Shown here: one piece after another, positions 16,003-24,376 of the stretch
Layout: every line of letters begins with the position of its first letter
How positions within the stretch are numbered: the stretch's first letter is position 1
NCBI GenBank assembly: GCA_958429225.1
Contig: CAUAJB010000017.1
Span: forward strand, 1 to 32,224
Length of the DNA stretch: 32,224 nucleotides
Source: an uncultured Collinsella sp.
GTDB taxonomy: Bacteria > Actinomycetota > Coriobacteriia > Coriobacteriales > Coriobacteriaceae
Direction of reading: 5' to 3'
Translations under genes and position numbers: made by a program
Notes under the pieces: model-generated
The model's input: only the letters and a program-made list of their open reading frames with translations
Told to the model about the DNA's origin: nothing
Database searches by the model: none

Positions 16003-18306
16003 TCACGATCGCTGGCATCGCATCGCAAAGCCATTCGCAGTCGGCGTGACGGTAATGTCGCCGTGTTCGATAGTGCACGCGAACACGCCGCCCGCTTCCT
16101 TAACGGCATCGATGCAGGCATCGGACGGATGGCCGTATCGATTCCCTTCGCCCGCGCTCGCAAGGGAAAGCTCGGGCTTCAAGACGTCCAGCAACTCACC
16201 ATCGACTGAAACCTTGGAGCCGTGATGCCCAAGTTTAAGCACATCGATATCCCCCACCTCATGCACGAATTCCCGTTCTTGGTCGAGCTCGGCATCGCCG
16301 GTGAGGAGTATGCGCAGGCCCTTGCCTTCCTGAACATATGAGAGCAGCAGGACAAGCGAGTCCTCATTTCCCTCGCCATCCACGGACTCGAATGGCCACA
16401 TCACGCGGGCGCAAAATAAGCCGATATCGACCGTATCCCCACGGCGCACCTGCCGATACTCCACGCCTGGTCGGTTCAATACCCCGGCAGGAGCATCCTC
16501 CAGCGCATCCGCCGCCACGGCAATCGTTCCAACCGAAAACTGTTCGAGCACGGCAGGCAGACCACCCCAGTGATCCTCATCCCAATGCGTCACAAAGACG
16601 GCATCGATATGGTGCACGTTATTGCGAACCAACGCCGCCACCACGCGCTCGTCGAGCCCGCAGTCGACGAGTGCTACTGCGCCGCCCTGGCGGATAAGAA
16701 TCGCATCGGCCTGGCCCACATCGAGCACCGTCACCGAAGGCGGAGCGAATCGATCCCAGTAGGCGTACGGAATCGCAGCCAAGAGCACCAGGCATGCAAG
16801 CCCCACCGCCATAGGACGTGCACGGGGACGCGGCCACCAGACCAGCAGAACCGCCAGCAAACACGGCACTAGGTAAATCCACATGCTATCGGGCGGCACG
16901 CTCACGGATGCACCCGGCACGGCGGCAAACAGCTGCTCGAAGAACAGCGCGCAACGGGAGGCAATCATGGGCACAACGAGCGCCCAAGTCCGCAACGGTG
17001 CCACGAGCGAAAAGGGAACCAGCACGATCGACACGGCAAGCAGTACGCTCACCACCGGACCGATGACCGCATTTGCCAGCGGAGCAATGAGCGAGAACGT
17101 ACCGAAGGCAGGAATGGTAATGGGAAGTGTCGCCAGTTGCGAGCACAGCGTGACGGAAAGCGTGCTGGCAACGCCCGATGGCACACCCAGCTCGCCCAAA
17201 GCGTAGGTCGCATAGGGGCAAAAGCACAGAATGGCTAAGACGCTGGCACATGAAAGCTGAAAGCCCATCTCGAACAGCACCGTCGGCCGCAGTAGAACAA
17301 AGATGGACATGGTAACAAAGAGTGCCGAAAGGCCGTGCCGGCGACGCCCCGCGCCGTTTACGACAAGCGTCGCGAATACCATGCAGCACGCGCGCACGGC
17401 CGAGGGAGACGCGCCCGTAAAGGCAGCGTAGCCCACAAGCGTTATCGCCAGTATCGCCCGCTGAAGACCACGTGAGCACCGAGTCTTTTGCAATAAACCC
17501 TCGATTACAAACCCCACGATAGCCAAATGGCTGCCCGAGACGGCGATAAGATGCGCCGTTCCCGTCACCGAAAACCAGTCGCCCGCCGGCTGGGCGCGCA
17601 GCTCGGCCGAACGACCGCAGACGACACCGGCTATGAGCGCACGCGCCGGGTCGGTCGCAGCCGCGATGGACGCAAGCAGCCCATTTCGCAGCCGAAGCAG
17701 CGGCCCCGGAGAGCCCTCATCGACCGGCACAATCCGAACGGCTTGAACCTTGCGCACCTCGCCTCGGAGCACGCGCGATCGTCCATACGCATCGTTCTCA
17801 AAACGTGAAACGCGACCGATAACACGCACGTGCGCCCCGACCCTGAGCTCGCGGTCACACGATAGGCGAACCGTTGCCAAGTTCTTGCCGTCCGCGCGTG
17901 CCTCGCAGGTATAGGAATACACGTCGTCGTTTATGGATGGATCACCCTGCACGACAAACTCGAGGCTGCTTGCCGCTCGACCATCGAGCGCCTTCGAAGC
18001 GCTCAGCGCGCCCACAGCCCACCACACAGAGACGACCGCTCCCGCCACGAGGCCGACGGACGCGGCATACAGCCACCGCTTCAAAGGGGCAAGCCGCGCA
18101 CAAGATTGAGCCAGCACAACGAATACCGCCGCCGCGACGGGGATGGCCCATAGCGGCCCGACCGCCGGCGCCTGCTCCCTCAGCAGCGCATCAGCGGCCA
18201 CGTTGAGCACCAAGACGCAGCTCATGCACATGCCGGCACACAGGGCCATCGTCCGCGGAATCAGGGGCCGCGGAGGCATCACATGCTCGCGCTCGGTCGC
18301 ACTCAT
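16003..18306 (-). CDS. comEC: DNA uptake channel ComEC/Rec2
   Basis: ComEC is the polytopic membrane channel that carries single-stranded transforming DNA across the cytoplasmic membrane. The 767-residue protein has an N-terminal pair of hydrophobic segments and an OB-fold-like region. The competence-domain core follows, with TGTAHLIAVSGSHLAIVG and many membrane helices. From about residue 524 there is a metallo-beta-lactamase-like domain with THWDEDHWGG (573-582) and a later HHGS. All expected parts are present, so it looks intact. The start ATG overlaps the comEA stop as ATGA (18303-18306), indicating coupling. Function in natural transformation depends on pilus genes not seen here. Confidence 0.94.
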   Translation of the reverse strand: MSATEREHVMPPRPLIPRTMALCAGMCMSCVLVLNVAADALLREQAPAVGPLWAIPVAAAVFVVLAQSCARLAPLKRWLYAASVGLVAGAVVSVWWAVGALSASKALDGRAASSLEFVVQGDPSINDDVYSYTCEARADGKNLATVRLSCDRELRVGAHVRVIGRVSRFENDAYGRSRVLRGEVRKVQAVRIVPVDEGSPGPLLRLRNGLLASIAAATDPARALIAGVVCGRSAELRAQPAGDWFSVTGTAHLIAVSGSHLAIVGFVIEGLLQKTRCSRGLQRAILAITLVGYAAFTGASPSAVRACCMVFATLVVNGAGRRRHGLSALFVTMSIFVLLRPTVLFEMGFQLSCASVLAILCFCPYATYALGELGVPSGVASTLSVTLCSQLATLPITIPAFGTFSLIAPLANAVIGPVVSVLLAVSIVLVPFSLVAPLRTWALVVPMIASRCALFFEQLFAAVPGASVSVPPDSMWIYLVPCLLAVLLVWWPRPRARPMAVGLACLVLLAAIPYAYWDRFAPPSVTVLDVGQADAILIRQGGAVALVDCGLDERVVAALVRNNVHHIDAVFVTHWDEDHWGGLPAVLEQFSVGTIAVAADALEDAPAGVLNRPGVEYRQVRRGDTVDIGLFCARVMWPFESVDGEGNEDSLVLLLSYVQEGKGLRILLTGDAELDQEREFVHEVGDIDVLKLGHHGSKVSVDGELLDVLKPELSLASAGEGNRYGHPSDACIDAVKEAGGVFACTIEHGDITVTPTANGFAMRCQRS

Positions 18307-19016
18307 ACGCAGATGCTATCTTTGATTTTGGCAAGCTTTTTCTCGCCGATTCCCGACACACGCATCAGATCGTCAACCGAGGCAAAAGCACCGTTCTTTG
18401 TCCGCTCATCGATAATCGACTGGGCCATGGAGGGACCGATCCCCGAGAGCGTCTGTAGCTCTGCCGCGCTTGCCGTATTGATATTTACTAGGCCTGTTGC
18501 GCCACTCACGCCCGATGATGCGGAAGCCCCACCATCAACACCGGCTTCCGCAATGGACGCCTGCTGCTCCCCTACCGTTGGAACGTGAATCTTCTGTCCA
18601 TCGACGACCTTAGATGCCCGATTGAGCCCCGTAACGTCTGCCTCGGGTGCCAGCCCGCCGGCGGCATCAATCGCCTGAGCCACCCGCGCGCCGTCCTTGA
18701 GACGATATACACCGGGCGACACAACGGCACCATCAACATCGACATAAACCTCTGCCGCGGCAGACGCCTTAGGCGAAGAGCCTTCGGATGTCTTTCCGCT
18801 CGAGGCATCGCCGGATCCCGGCTCCAACAACGAGCCCGAACCATCAGTGTGCTCAAACGACACACTGCCGGCACCGCCGCCAAGGTTCGCCATCGCCAGT
18901 CCACTCGCCATCGCAATGACGACCAGTATCGCCATCACCACTGCCTTATGACCGAGCAGCTTGCCCGCCCAGCGGTCCATCTTTTTGACCCGTTCGTGTT
19001 GTTCGCGCTGCGCCAT
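18303..19016 (-). CDS. comEA: Competence protein ComEA, DNA receptor
   Basis: ComEA is a membrane-anchored double-stranded DNA receptor for transformation. The 237-residue protein has a charged N-terminus and one membrane helix (about 25-43). A Ser/Gly-rich spacer follows, then an SLBB domain (about 89-146, with VYVDVDGAVVSPGVYRL). A C-terminal helix-hairpin-helix pair (176-236) carries LVNINTASAAELQTLSGIG and VSGIGEKKLAKI. The ATG at 19016 is chosen because GGGAGG lies at ideal spacing; the frame extends 26 codons further without similarity. It is the first gene of the comEA-comEC-holA group. Confidence 0.94.
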   Translation of the reverse strand: MAQREQHERVKKMDRWAGKLLGHKAVVMAILVVIAMASGLAMANLGGGAGSVSFEHTDGSGSLLEPGSGDASSGKTSEGSSPKASAAAEVYVDVDGAVVSPGVYRLKDGARVAQAIDAAGGLAPEADVTGLNRASKVVDGQKIHVPTVGEQQASIAEAGVDGGASASSGVSGATGLVNINTASAAELQTLSGIGPSMAQSIIDERTKNGAFASVDDLMRVSGIGEKKLAKIKDSICV

Positions 19017-19082
19017 AGCAAAACCTCCCAACACCATCGTGTCAGGAAATCGCAACCGAACGAACCGTATGGATAAACCAGT

Positions 19083-19159
19083 TTTGACGGTCAAACCAAA
19101 AGCTGACCAAAACCTTGCGCGAACGTGTCCATTTATTCATTCACGCGTCAACGAATGAA
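19083..19159. promoter_or_regulatory. Inverted repeats upstream of comEA
   Basis: Two symmetric sequences occur in the 213-nt region ahead of comEA. The first is TTTGAC-G-GTCAAA at 19083-19095. The second is TTCATTC (19136-19142) with GAATGAA (19153-19159), separated by 10 nt. Read toward comEA, the first also supplies a TTGACC that could serve as -35, but the -10 at 17 nt is weak (CATACG). They are candidate operators of unknown regulator. Confidence 0.4.
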
Positions 19160-19186
19160 CACATCGCCGTCAAACGCCCAAATAGC

Positions 19187-19219
19187 AAAAGACCGACGAT
19201 ACAAGCGTACCGTCGGTCT
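19187..19219 (-). terminator. Intrinsic terminator of thiI
   Basis: AGACCGACG and CGTCGGTCT form a perfect 9-bp stem, extended by GTA/TAC after a mismatch, and followed by TTTT on the minus strand. It begins about 10 nt after the thiI stop and separates the mihF-gmk-rpoZ-thiI group from comEA. Confidence 0.85.
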
Positions 19220-19229
19220 ATGCAGACAA

Positions 19230-20474
19230 TTACTCGTGATCTTGGTAAATCTCACGCGGAGCAAGCTCCGAATGTTTGCATTTTAAGGTCTTAGGGGCCT
19301 TATACGTGTTGCTCTCGAAGTCGATGTACTCGGTCTGCTTGAGCAGGCGCTCAATCATCTCCTCGTGATCGAACAACTCCCAGGCCTCATGCACGGCATC
19401 GAGTTTAGCGTGCGTCTCGGGACGGCGCGGCATAAACAGCGTGCAACAGTCGGGAGCGGCCTCAGTCGAGATATCAAACGTACCGATCTCCTCGGCGCGC
19501 GCGATGATCTCCTGCTTGTCCGAACCGATGAGAGGACGGAACACGGGGATCTTCACGGCCTCGTTGACGGCCATGATATTCTCAAGCGTTTGGGAGGCAA
19601 CCTGCCCAAGCGATTCGCCCGTCACGATGGCCTTGGCGCCCTCGATGTGCGCAATGCGCTCGGCAACCGAATACATAATGCGGCGATACATGATCACGCG
19701 CAGGTTGCTGGGACAAGTGACCGAAATCTCACGCTGACAGTCGCCAAACGGCACCACGTACAGGCGACCGATCTGGACACCCGGCTCAAGCGCACGGATG
19801 ATGTCCTGTACCAAATACTCGCTCGTATCGGGCGTCTGCGGACGACCGGAGAAATGTACCGGCACGCACACCGCACCGCGACGCGCGAGCATCCAGGTCG
19901 CCACCGGAGAATCGATACCCGACGACAGCAGCGTCACGACCTTGCCGGCAGAACCCACCGGCAGACCGCCCACGCCGCGCTCGGAGCGCGCGTACACATA
20001 AACGCTACCCTGGACCACCAGTACGTGCACCATCGCATCGGGGTCGTGCATTTGAACCTTTTTATCGGGGAAGGCCTCACACAACACCTCGCCCACCTGA
20101 CGATTGATGTCAATCGAGGTGAGCTCATAGTCGGTATTGGAGCGCTTGGCGTGCACCTTAAACGAATCGAAGGAACCAAACTCGCGCAGCGCCTTCACGG
20201 CGGCGGCACAGTACTCCTGAGGGTCGCGATTGGTGTGATACGCCAAAGACACGCGAGCAACGCCGGGAACGGTGCGAATGACACGCGCCGCCTCATCGGC
20301 CTGATGCTCGTTAAAGGTCACGAGGATATAACCGGAAATTCGAGACACGGCATTCACGGAAAAGGCGGCCAAGGCCGCCTTGATGTTATCCATGAGGATA
20401 TGCTCAAAATGTGCGCGGTTCTTACCCTTCAGTCCAACCTCGTGATAGTGGACCAGGCAGACGCGAGCCGCCAT
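19230..20474 (-). CDS. thiI: tRNA 4-thiouridine synthase ThiI
   Basis: ThiI activates uridine 8 of tRNA by adenylation and inserts sulfur to give 4-thiouridine; in many bacteria it also serves thiamine thiazole synthesis. The 414-residue protein has an N-terminal ferredoxin-like and THUMP region (about 1-165). The PP-loop ATPase motif SSGIDSP is at 184-190. There is no C-terminal rhodanese domain, so sulfur must come from a separate persulfide donor, as in Bacillus-type ThiI. The ATG directly abuts the rpoZ stop (TAAATG), with only a weak Shine-Dalgarno, implying coupling. Confidence 0.94.
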   Translation of the reverse strand: MAARVCLVHYHEVGLKGKNRAHFEHILMDNIKAALAAFSVNAVSRISGYILVTFNEHQADEAARVIRTVPGVARVSLAYHTNRDPQEYCAAAVKALREFGSFDSFKVHAKRSNTDYELTSIDINRQVGEVLCEAFPDKKVQMHDPDAMVHVLVVQGSVYVYARSERGVGGLPVGSAGKVVTLLSSGIDSPVATWMLARRGAVCVPVHFSGRPQTPDTSEYLVQDIIRALEPGVQIGRLYVVPFGDCQREISVTCPSNLRVIMYRRIMYSVAERIAHIEGAKAIVTGESLGQVASQTLENIMAVNEAVKIPVFRPLIGSDKQEIIARAEEIGTFDISTEAAPDCCTLFMPRRPETHAKLDAVHEAWELFDHEEMIERLLKQTEYIDFESNTYKAPKTLKCKHSELAPREIYQDHE

Positions 20475-20756
20475 TTAGGCTTCAGCAACCTTGTGGCCGA
20501 GCGCCTTCTCGTAACGGGCCTCGTCGTAAGAGATGTCGCCGTCGACAATCTCGTCCATAGCCATCGAGATGGTATCGGCACCGGAAAGCCCGATGGTGAT
20601 GTCATCGACATCCTGGACGGCAAGCACGCGGTTGTGCTGGCCACGCAGCATGCTGTTAATGTCGCAGGCGCGCTTGGAGGCAAGCGAAGCGAGCAGGAAG
20701 CGGTTGTGATCGGTCTTCTCCAGAAGATCGTCAATGCAAGGCTTTACAACGGACAC
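20475..20756 (-). CDS. rpoZ: DNA-directed RNA polymerase subunit omega
   Basis: Omega helps assemble and stabilise the beta-prime subunit of RNA polymerase. The 93-residue product has the family core KPCIDDLLEKTDHNRFLLAS, then ASKRACDINSM and the C-terminal Ile/Asp-rich helix. The start is GTG at 20756, 5 nt after the gmk stop, with a GAGG/AAGGA-containing stretch upstream. The gmk-rpoZ pairing is conserved in many bacteria. Confidence 0.93.
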   Translation of the reverse strand: MSVVKPCIDDLLEKTDHNRFLLASLASKRACDINSMLRGQHNRVLAVQDVDDITIGLSGADTISMAMDEIVDGDISYDEARYEKALGHKVAEA

Positions 20757-20761
20757 GGACC

Positions 20762-21331
20762 TCAGATCCTTTCATGCATATCGAGAACGCGAACGAGCTC
20801 ATCGGTCGCGCGGTCGAGATCGTCATTCACCACGACGTCGTCGTAGCGGTCGGCAAGGGCAAGCTCATCGGCGGCGTTTGCCATACGCAGCTCAATCGTC
20901 TCGGGCGTCTCGGTACCGCGACCGACTAGACGCTCGCGGAGCACCTCAAGCGAAGGCGGCTTGATAAAGATCAGCACGGCCTCGGGGAAACGCTCCTTCA
21001 CCTGCAGGGCGCCCTGGACATCGATCTCCAAAATCAGAGACGAACCAGAGGCGAGCTTGGATGTAACCTCGCTCACCAACGTGCCATAGCAGTTACCGTG
21101 GACCTCGGCCCACTCAACAAACTCACCGTTTGCCACGCGGCGGTCGAACTCCTCGCGCGTCAGAAAAAAGTAGTTGACGCCGTCGACCTCACCTTTGCGT
21201 GGTGCTCGCGTGGTAGCCGAAACCGTCAGGCCCAGGTTCGAGCGGCGCTCGCGCACACGAGTGACGAGCGTGCCCTTGCCTGCGCCTGACGGTCCAGAAA
21301 TCACAAAGAGCTTGGAATCCTGAGCGCTCAC
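20762..21331 (-). CDS. gmk: Guanylate kinase
   Basis: Guanylate kinase converts GMP to GDP with ATP, an essential step of guanine nucleotide synthesis and recycling. The 189-residue protein has the P-loop GPSGAGKG at 13-20. The GMP-binding region has SATTRAPRKGEVDGVNYFF, and the lid carries the GTE motif of the family. The start is GTG at 21331, abutting the mihF stop, with no strong Shine-Dalgarno of its own, so translation likely depends on mihF. Length is normal. Confidence 0.96.
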   Translation of the reverse strand: MSAQDSKLFVISGPSGAGKGTLVTRVRERRSNLGLTVSATTRAPRKGEVDGVNYFFLTREEFDRRVANGEFVEWAEVHGNCYGTLVSEVTSKLASGSSLILEIDVQGALQVKERFPEAVLIFIKPPSLEVLRERLVGRGTETPETIELRMANAADELALADRYDDVVVNDDLDRATDELVRVLDMHERI

Positions 21332-21640
21332 TTATTTGGTCAGCTGCTCGAGGAGCTGCTCGCGCTGACGGACGCCGAGGCCCTGGACGCGACGGGTAGC
21401 GGAGATACCGAGCTCCTCCATGATCTTGGCGGCCTTGGCCTTGCCATAACCAGGGAGAGACTCGATGAGGGTGGAAACCTTCATGCGGGAAGCGATGGGG
21501 TCATCGGAGTTGAGCACGGACTCGAGGGACTTCTCGCCCTTCTTGATCTGCTCGCGAAGCTCAGCGCGGGCGTGACGTGCGGCAGCAGCCTTCTCAAGAG
21601 CCTGCTTGCGCTGCTCATCGGTAAGCTGAGGGAGTGCCAT
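21332..21640 (-). CDS. mihF: Integration host factor, actinobacterial type (MihF)
   Basis: This small nucleoid-associated, DNA-binding protein is of the actinobacterial mIHF/sIHF family and is unrelated in fold to proteobacterial IHF. The 102-residue product has a long basic N-terminal helix (QALEKAAAARHARAELREQ). A helix-two-turn-helix region follows with LIESLPGYGKAKAAKIMEEL, then TRRVQGLGVRQREQLLEQL. The ATG at 21640 has GGAGG 6 nt upstream; a start 4 codons earlier is less likely. Gene order mihF-gmk-rpoZ is the standard actinobacterial arrangement and supports the taxonomic inference. It is essential in mycobacteria. Confidence 0.94.
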   Translation of the reverse strand: MALPQLTDEQRKQALEKAAAARHARAELREQIKKGEKSLESVLNSDDPIASRMKVSTLIESLPGYGKAKAAKIMEELGISATRRVQGLGVRQREQLLEQLTK

Positions 21641-21679
21641 TCGTACCTCCAAAAAGTTGGGTTATATCTGATTCAATAA

Positions 21680-21716
21680 TTGGCATTTTAGCACGTAGAA
21701 CGTACAAAATGCCCAA
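21680..21716 (-). promoter_or_regulatory. Long hairpin in mihF 5' leader
   Basis: TTGGCATTTT pairs with AAAATGCC(c)AA across a single bulge. The interior carries a further ACGT/ACGT stem with an AGA loop. It lies between the inferred transcription start and the ribosome binding site of mihF. It lacks a T tract and so is not a terminator; a translational or protein-binding control role is possible. Confidence 0.45.
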
Positions 21717-21728
21717 TCGCGGCTCCAT

Positions 21729-21757
21729 AGGTTAGACGATACCCGCAAAAAGTGCAA
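21729..21757 (-). promoter_or_regulatory. Promoter of the mihF-gmk-rpoZ-thiI operon
   Basis: On the minus strand TTGCAC (21757-21752) is separated by exactly 17 nt from TAACCT (21734-21729). Transcription would begin near 21722, giving a leader of about 80 nt. Confidence 0.6.
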
Positions 21758-21776
21758 TATACTGCGCCCAAAGTTA

Positions 21777-21834
21777 AGCCCCTGACCTGCGATTCCACAC
21801 AAAGGATGGGAAAGTTTACGCAGGCACAGGGGCT
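21777..21834. terminator. Three-tier hairpin between pyrF and mihF
   Basis: AGCCCCTG (21777-21784) pairs with CAGGGGCT (21827-21834). Inside it CCTGCG pairs with CGCAGG, and further in TTCC (21793-21796) pairs with GGAA (21809-21812). It lies about 45 nt after the pyrF stop, where a terminator is expected. On the minus strand no proper T run follows, and on the plus strand only ATTTTG follows. It may be a terminator, a processing site or a structured RNA. Confidence 0.5.
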
Positions 21835-21879
21835 ATTTTGTGCTAATGAGACCCAAAAGTGGTGACTTAGGGGAATCTT

Positions 21880-22596
21880 TTAGGCGACGTTTTCGACCAG
21901 CTCAGCGACAATAGCGTCAAAGGCGGCAACCGGATCGTCGGCGCCGGTGATGGGACGACCCACCACAATGTGGCTTGCGCCACGCTCGATAGCCTGGGAA
22001 GGCGTCGCCACGCGGGACTGGTCACCAAGGGCGGCACCCACCGGACGCACACCCGGAGTCACGATCAGGGCATCGGGACCCAGCAGCTCACGCATGTCGT
22101 GAGCCTCCATCGGCGAGCACACGATACCGTCGATGCCGTTGGCCTGAGCGAGCTTTGCCAGGCGGGCGGCCTCCTCGGCCACGGGCGACTCGACGCCGAT
22201 CTCGCTCAAGGCATCCTGGTTCATGCTCGTGAGCACGGTGATGGCGACGAGCTTGGCGCGGTCCTCGCGCGCCTCCTCGGCGCCCTCGCGGCAGGCAGCG
22301 AGCATGGCGCCCGAACCCAAGCCGTGGACCGAAAGCAGATCGACACCGGCAAGCGAGGCCGAGCGGGCGGCACCGCGAACCTGATGCGGAATATCATGGA
22401 ACTTGAGGTCAAGGAAGACCTTAAAGCCCAAATCCTTGAACGTCTTGACGATCTCAGGACCCTCGGCGTAATAGAGCGTCATGCCAACCTTGAGCCAGGC
22501 GGCATGGCCCGAAAGCTCGTGGGCAAGCTCGAGCGCACGCTCACGGTCGCAGTCGAGGGCGACGATAACACGGTCGCGGGCATCGGTCTCTAGCAT
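21880..22596 (-). CDS. pyrF: Orotidine 5'-phosphate decarboxylase
   Basis: PyrF decarboxylates OMP to UMP, the last step of de novo pyrimidine synthesis. The 238-residue protein is a type I enzyme with the catalytic block DLKFHDIP and the phosphate-binding VTPGVRPVGA and VVGRPITGADDP. The open frame continues over 80 codons upstream, but that part is an out-of-frame reading of pyrD. The ATG at 22596 gives the canonical start (MLETDARDRVIVALD) and overlaps the end of pyrD by 7 nt. It is the last gene of the pyr operon. Confidence 0.95.
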   Translation of the reverse strand: MLETDARDRVIVALDCDRERALELAHELSGHAAWLKVGMTLYYAEGPEIVKTFKDLGFKVFLDLKFHDIPHQVRGAARSASLAGVDLLSVHGLGSGAMLAACREGAEEAREDRAKLVAITVLTSMNQDALSEIGVESPVAEEAARLAKLAQANGIDGIVCSPMEAHDMRELLGPDALIVTPGVRPVGAALGDQSRVATPSQAIERGASHIVVGRPITGADDPVAAFDAIVAELVENVA

Positions 22597-23513
22597 TCGA
22601 ACGCACCTACCAGTTCGTTGATGTCCTTCACGCCCTGAGACTCGGCCCAGGCCTCGAGCTCGTGCGCGATCTTGAGCGAAGCGCACGGATCGACGAAGTT
22701 GGCCATACCGACCGACACGCAGGTGGCGCCAGCCAGGATAAACTCGGCCGCATCTTCGCCCGTCATGACGCCGCCGACACCGTTGATGGGAATATCGACG
22801 GCCTGAGCGACCTCCCAGACCATGCGAACGGCGATGTGGTGGCACAGCGGGCCCGAAAGGCCGCCCTTTGGCTTGGCCACGCGCGACTTGCGGGTATGGA
22901 CGTCGATGGCCATGCCCTGGATGGAGTTGATGACCGAAAGGCCGTCGGCACCGGCAGCCTCGAGGGCCTTGGCGATCTCGGCGACGTTGACCGGCGCCAT
23001 CTTCACGAACAGCGGCTTATCGGTCACCTTGCGACAGGCAGCCATAACGGAAGAGGCGCCCTCGGGCGTGGAGCCCATGGCGGCACCGCCGGCGGCGATA
23101 TTGGGGCAGCTCACGTTGATCTCGTAGCCGGCAGCCCAGGGGCACAGCTCGACATACATCTCGAGTGCGCGGACAAACTCGTCAACGGAGTGGCCGGCAA
23201 CCTGACAGATGACCTGGCAGCCGTCCTTGGAGAGCTGCTCGAGCCACGGACCGGACTCGCGAGCAAAGGCGGCCACGCCGGGGTTCTGAAGGCCCACGGA
23301 GTTGATTATACCGCCGGGGATCTCGGCCATGCGGGGCGCGGGGTTGCCGGGCCAGGGCTCGGCAGCGCAACCCTTGGTGGTGATGGCGCCCAGCTGGGAA
23401 ACATCAAAGAAGTTCTGGAACTGCCAACCGTAGCCAAAGGTACCGGCTGCAGTGTTGATGGGGTTCTGCATCTTGACGCCGCCGAAATCGACGGCCATGT
23501 TCACGGTACCCAC
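22590..23513 (-). CDS. pyrD: Dihydroorotate dehydrogenase 1B, catalytic subunit
   Basis: PyrD oxidises dihydroorotate to orotate; the class 1B enzyme passes electrons to NAD+ through PyrK. The 307-residue protein shows INTAAGTFGYG at the N-terminus and the class 1 active-site region NVSCPN with catalytic Cys. It also has SVINSIQGMAID and the FMN phosphate-binding NGVGGVMTGEDA. The start is set at GTG 23513, which shares a base with the pyrK stop (TAGTG) and has AAGGTGG 7 nt upstream. A GTG at 23504 and an ATG at 23498 are alternatives giving 304 or 302 residues. Coupling to pyrK fits the heterotetramer. Confidence 0.94.
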   Translation of the reverse strand: MGTVNMAVDFGGVKMQNPINTAAGTFGYGWQFQNFFDVSQLGAITTKGCAAEPWPGNPAPRMAEIPGGIINSVGLQNPGVAAFARESGPWLEQLSKDGCQVICQVAGHSVDEFVRALEMYVELCPWAAGYEINVSCPNIAAGGAAMGSTPEGASSVMAACRKVTDKPLFVKMAPVNVAEIAKALEAAGADGLSVINSIQGMAIDVHTRKSRVAKPKGGLSGPLCHHIAVRMVWEVAQAVDIPINGVGGVMTGEDAAEFILAGATCVSVGMANFVDPCASLKIAHELEAWAESQGVKDINELVGAFEC

Positions 23514-24304
23514 TAGAAGACCACCACCTTGGAAGCATCGAACACGGGGCCGCACATGCAAGCACCCTTCATACCGTCGACCGTCTCGACATTGCAGGTG
23601 TTGCAGGCGCCAAAGCCACAGCTCATCATGCGCTCGAGCGACACCTCGCAGTACACACCGGCCTCGGCGGCAGCGGCGGCGACTTTCTTCATCATGACGG
23701 CGGGACCGCAGCTGGCGACGTAGTCGTAGCCGCCCTCGCCGAGCAGCTCGGCTGCCGGGTCGGTGCAAAAACCGTGCGTGCCGAGCGTGCCATCGTCGGT
23801 GCACACGTTAACCGTGGCGCCCAGCGCGCGGAACTCGTCGATGCCCACGGCCTTGGAAGCGGTGCCAAAGCCCAGGCACACGTCCACATCAACACTCTGC
23901 TCGGCAAGCATGCCGGCAAGGCACAGCACAGGCGGAACGCCGATGCCACCGGCGACGAGCAGGGCCTTCCTGGTGCCCTCGGGTACCATCCAGCCACGGC
24001 CACCGGGGCCCAGCAGGTTAGAGGTGGAGCCAGGGCCCATCTGGGACAAACGACGGGTATCGTCGCCCACGACGGCGTACCACAGCTCGACGGTGCCGGC
24101 CTCGGCGTCGGCGCGGTAGTAGCTCAGGGGCACGCGAAGCAGCGAGGACGCATCACCGGGTACGGCGATGTTCACAAACTGACCGGGCTTGAGCGCACTT
24201 GCAAGCTTGGGGGCCGAGATGACGAGCGAGAAGACGCCGTCGGCAATCTCCCGGTTCGAGACGACCTCGAAGTCGTGCATGCGTGCAGTGGAAGGTGTGG
24301 GCAT
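23513..24304 (-). CDS. pyrK: Dihydroorotate dehydrogenase electron transfer subunit
   Basis: PyrK holds FAD and a [2Fe-2S] cluster and shuttles electrons from PyrD to NAD+. The 263-residue protein has a flavin-binding beta-barrel and a NAD-binding region with LLVAGGIGVPP. The C-terminal cluster ligands are Cys229, Cys234, Cys237 and Cys249 in CGFGACNTC...C. The ATG at 24304 has GGAG at 6 nt; upstream in-frame codons are not similar to the family. It is separated from pyrC by 92 nt containing a G/C-rich hairpin, the only sizeable gap inside the operon. Confidence 0.94.
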   Translation of the reverse strand: MPTPSTARMHDFEVVSNREIADGVFSLVISAPKLASALKPGQFVNIAVPGDASSLLRVPLSYYRADAEAGTVELWYAVVGDDTRRLSQMGPGSTSNLLGPGGRGWMVPEGTRKALLVAGGIGVPPVLCLAGMLAEQSVDVDVCLGFGTASKAVGIDEFRALGATVNVCTDDGTLGTHGFCTDPAAELLGEGGYDYVASCGPAVMMKKVAAAAAEAGVYCEVSLERMMSCGFGACNTCNVETVDGMKGACMCGPVFDASKVVVF

Positions 24305-24351
24305 AAACGCTCCAATCCCCCATGCGGTTGCATGGTCCAAACGAATAGAAA

Positions 24352-24376
24352 GCGCGGCACCGCAAGGGCGCCGCGC
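24352..24376 (-). terminator. Hairpin between pyrC and pyrK, possible attenuating terminator
   Basis: GCGCGGC pairs with GCCGCGC around an imperfect interior; on the minus strand it is followed by TTTCTATT. The T tract is interrupted, so it might cause partial termination or protect an mRNA end, lowering pyrKDF relative to pyrRBC. Confidence 0.4.

Noticed and set aside
22597..22845. N-terminal extension of pyrF
   Set aside because: The upstream part of the frame is an Arg-rich out-of-frame reading of pyrD; the ATG at 22596 gives the normal family start.
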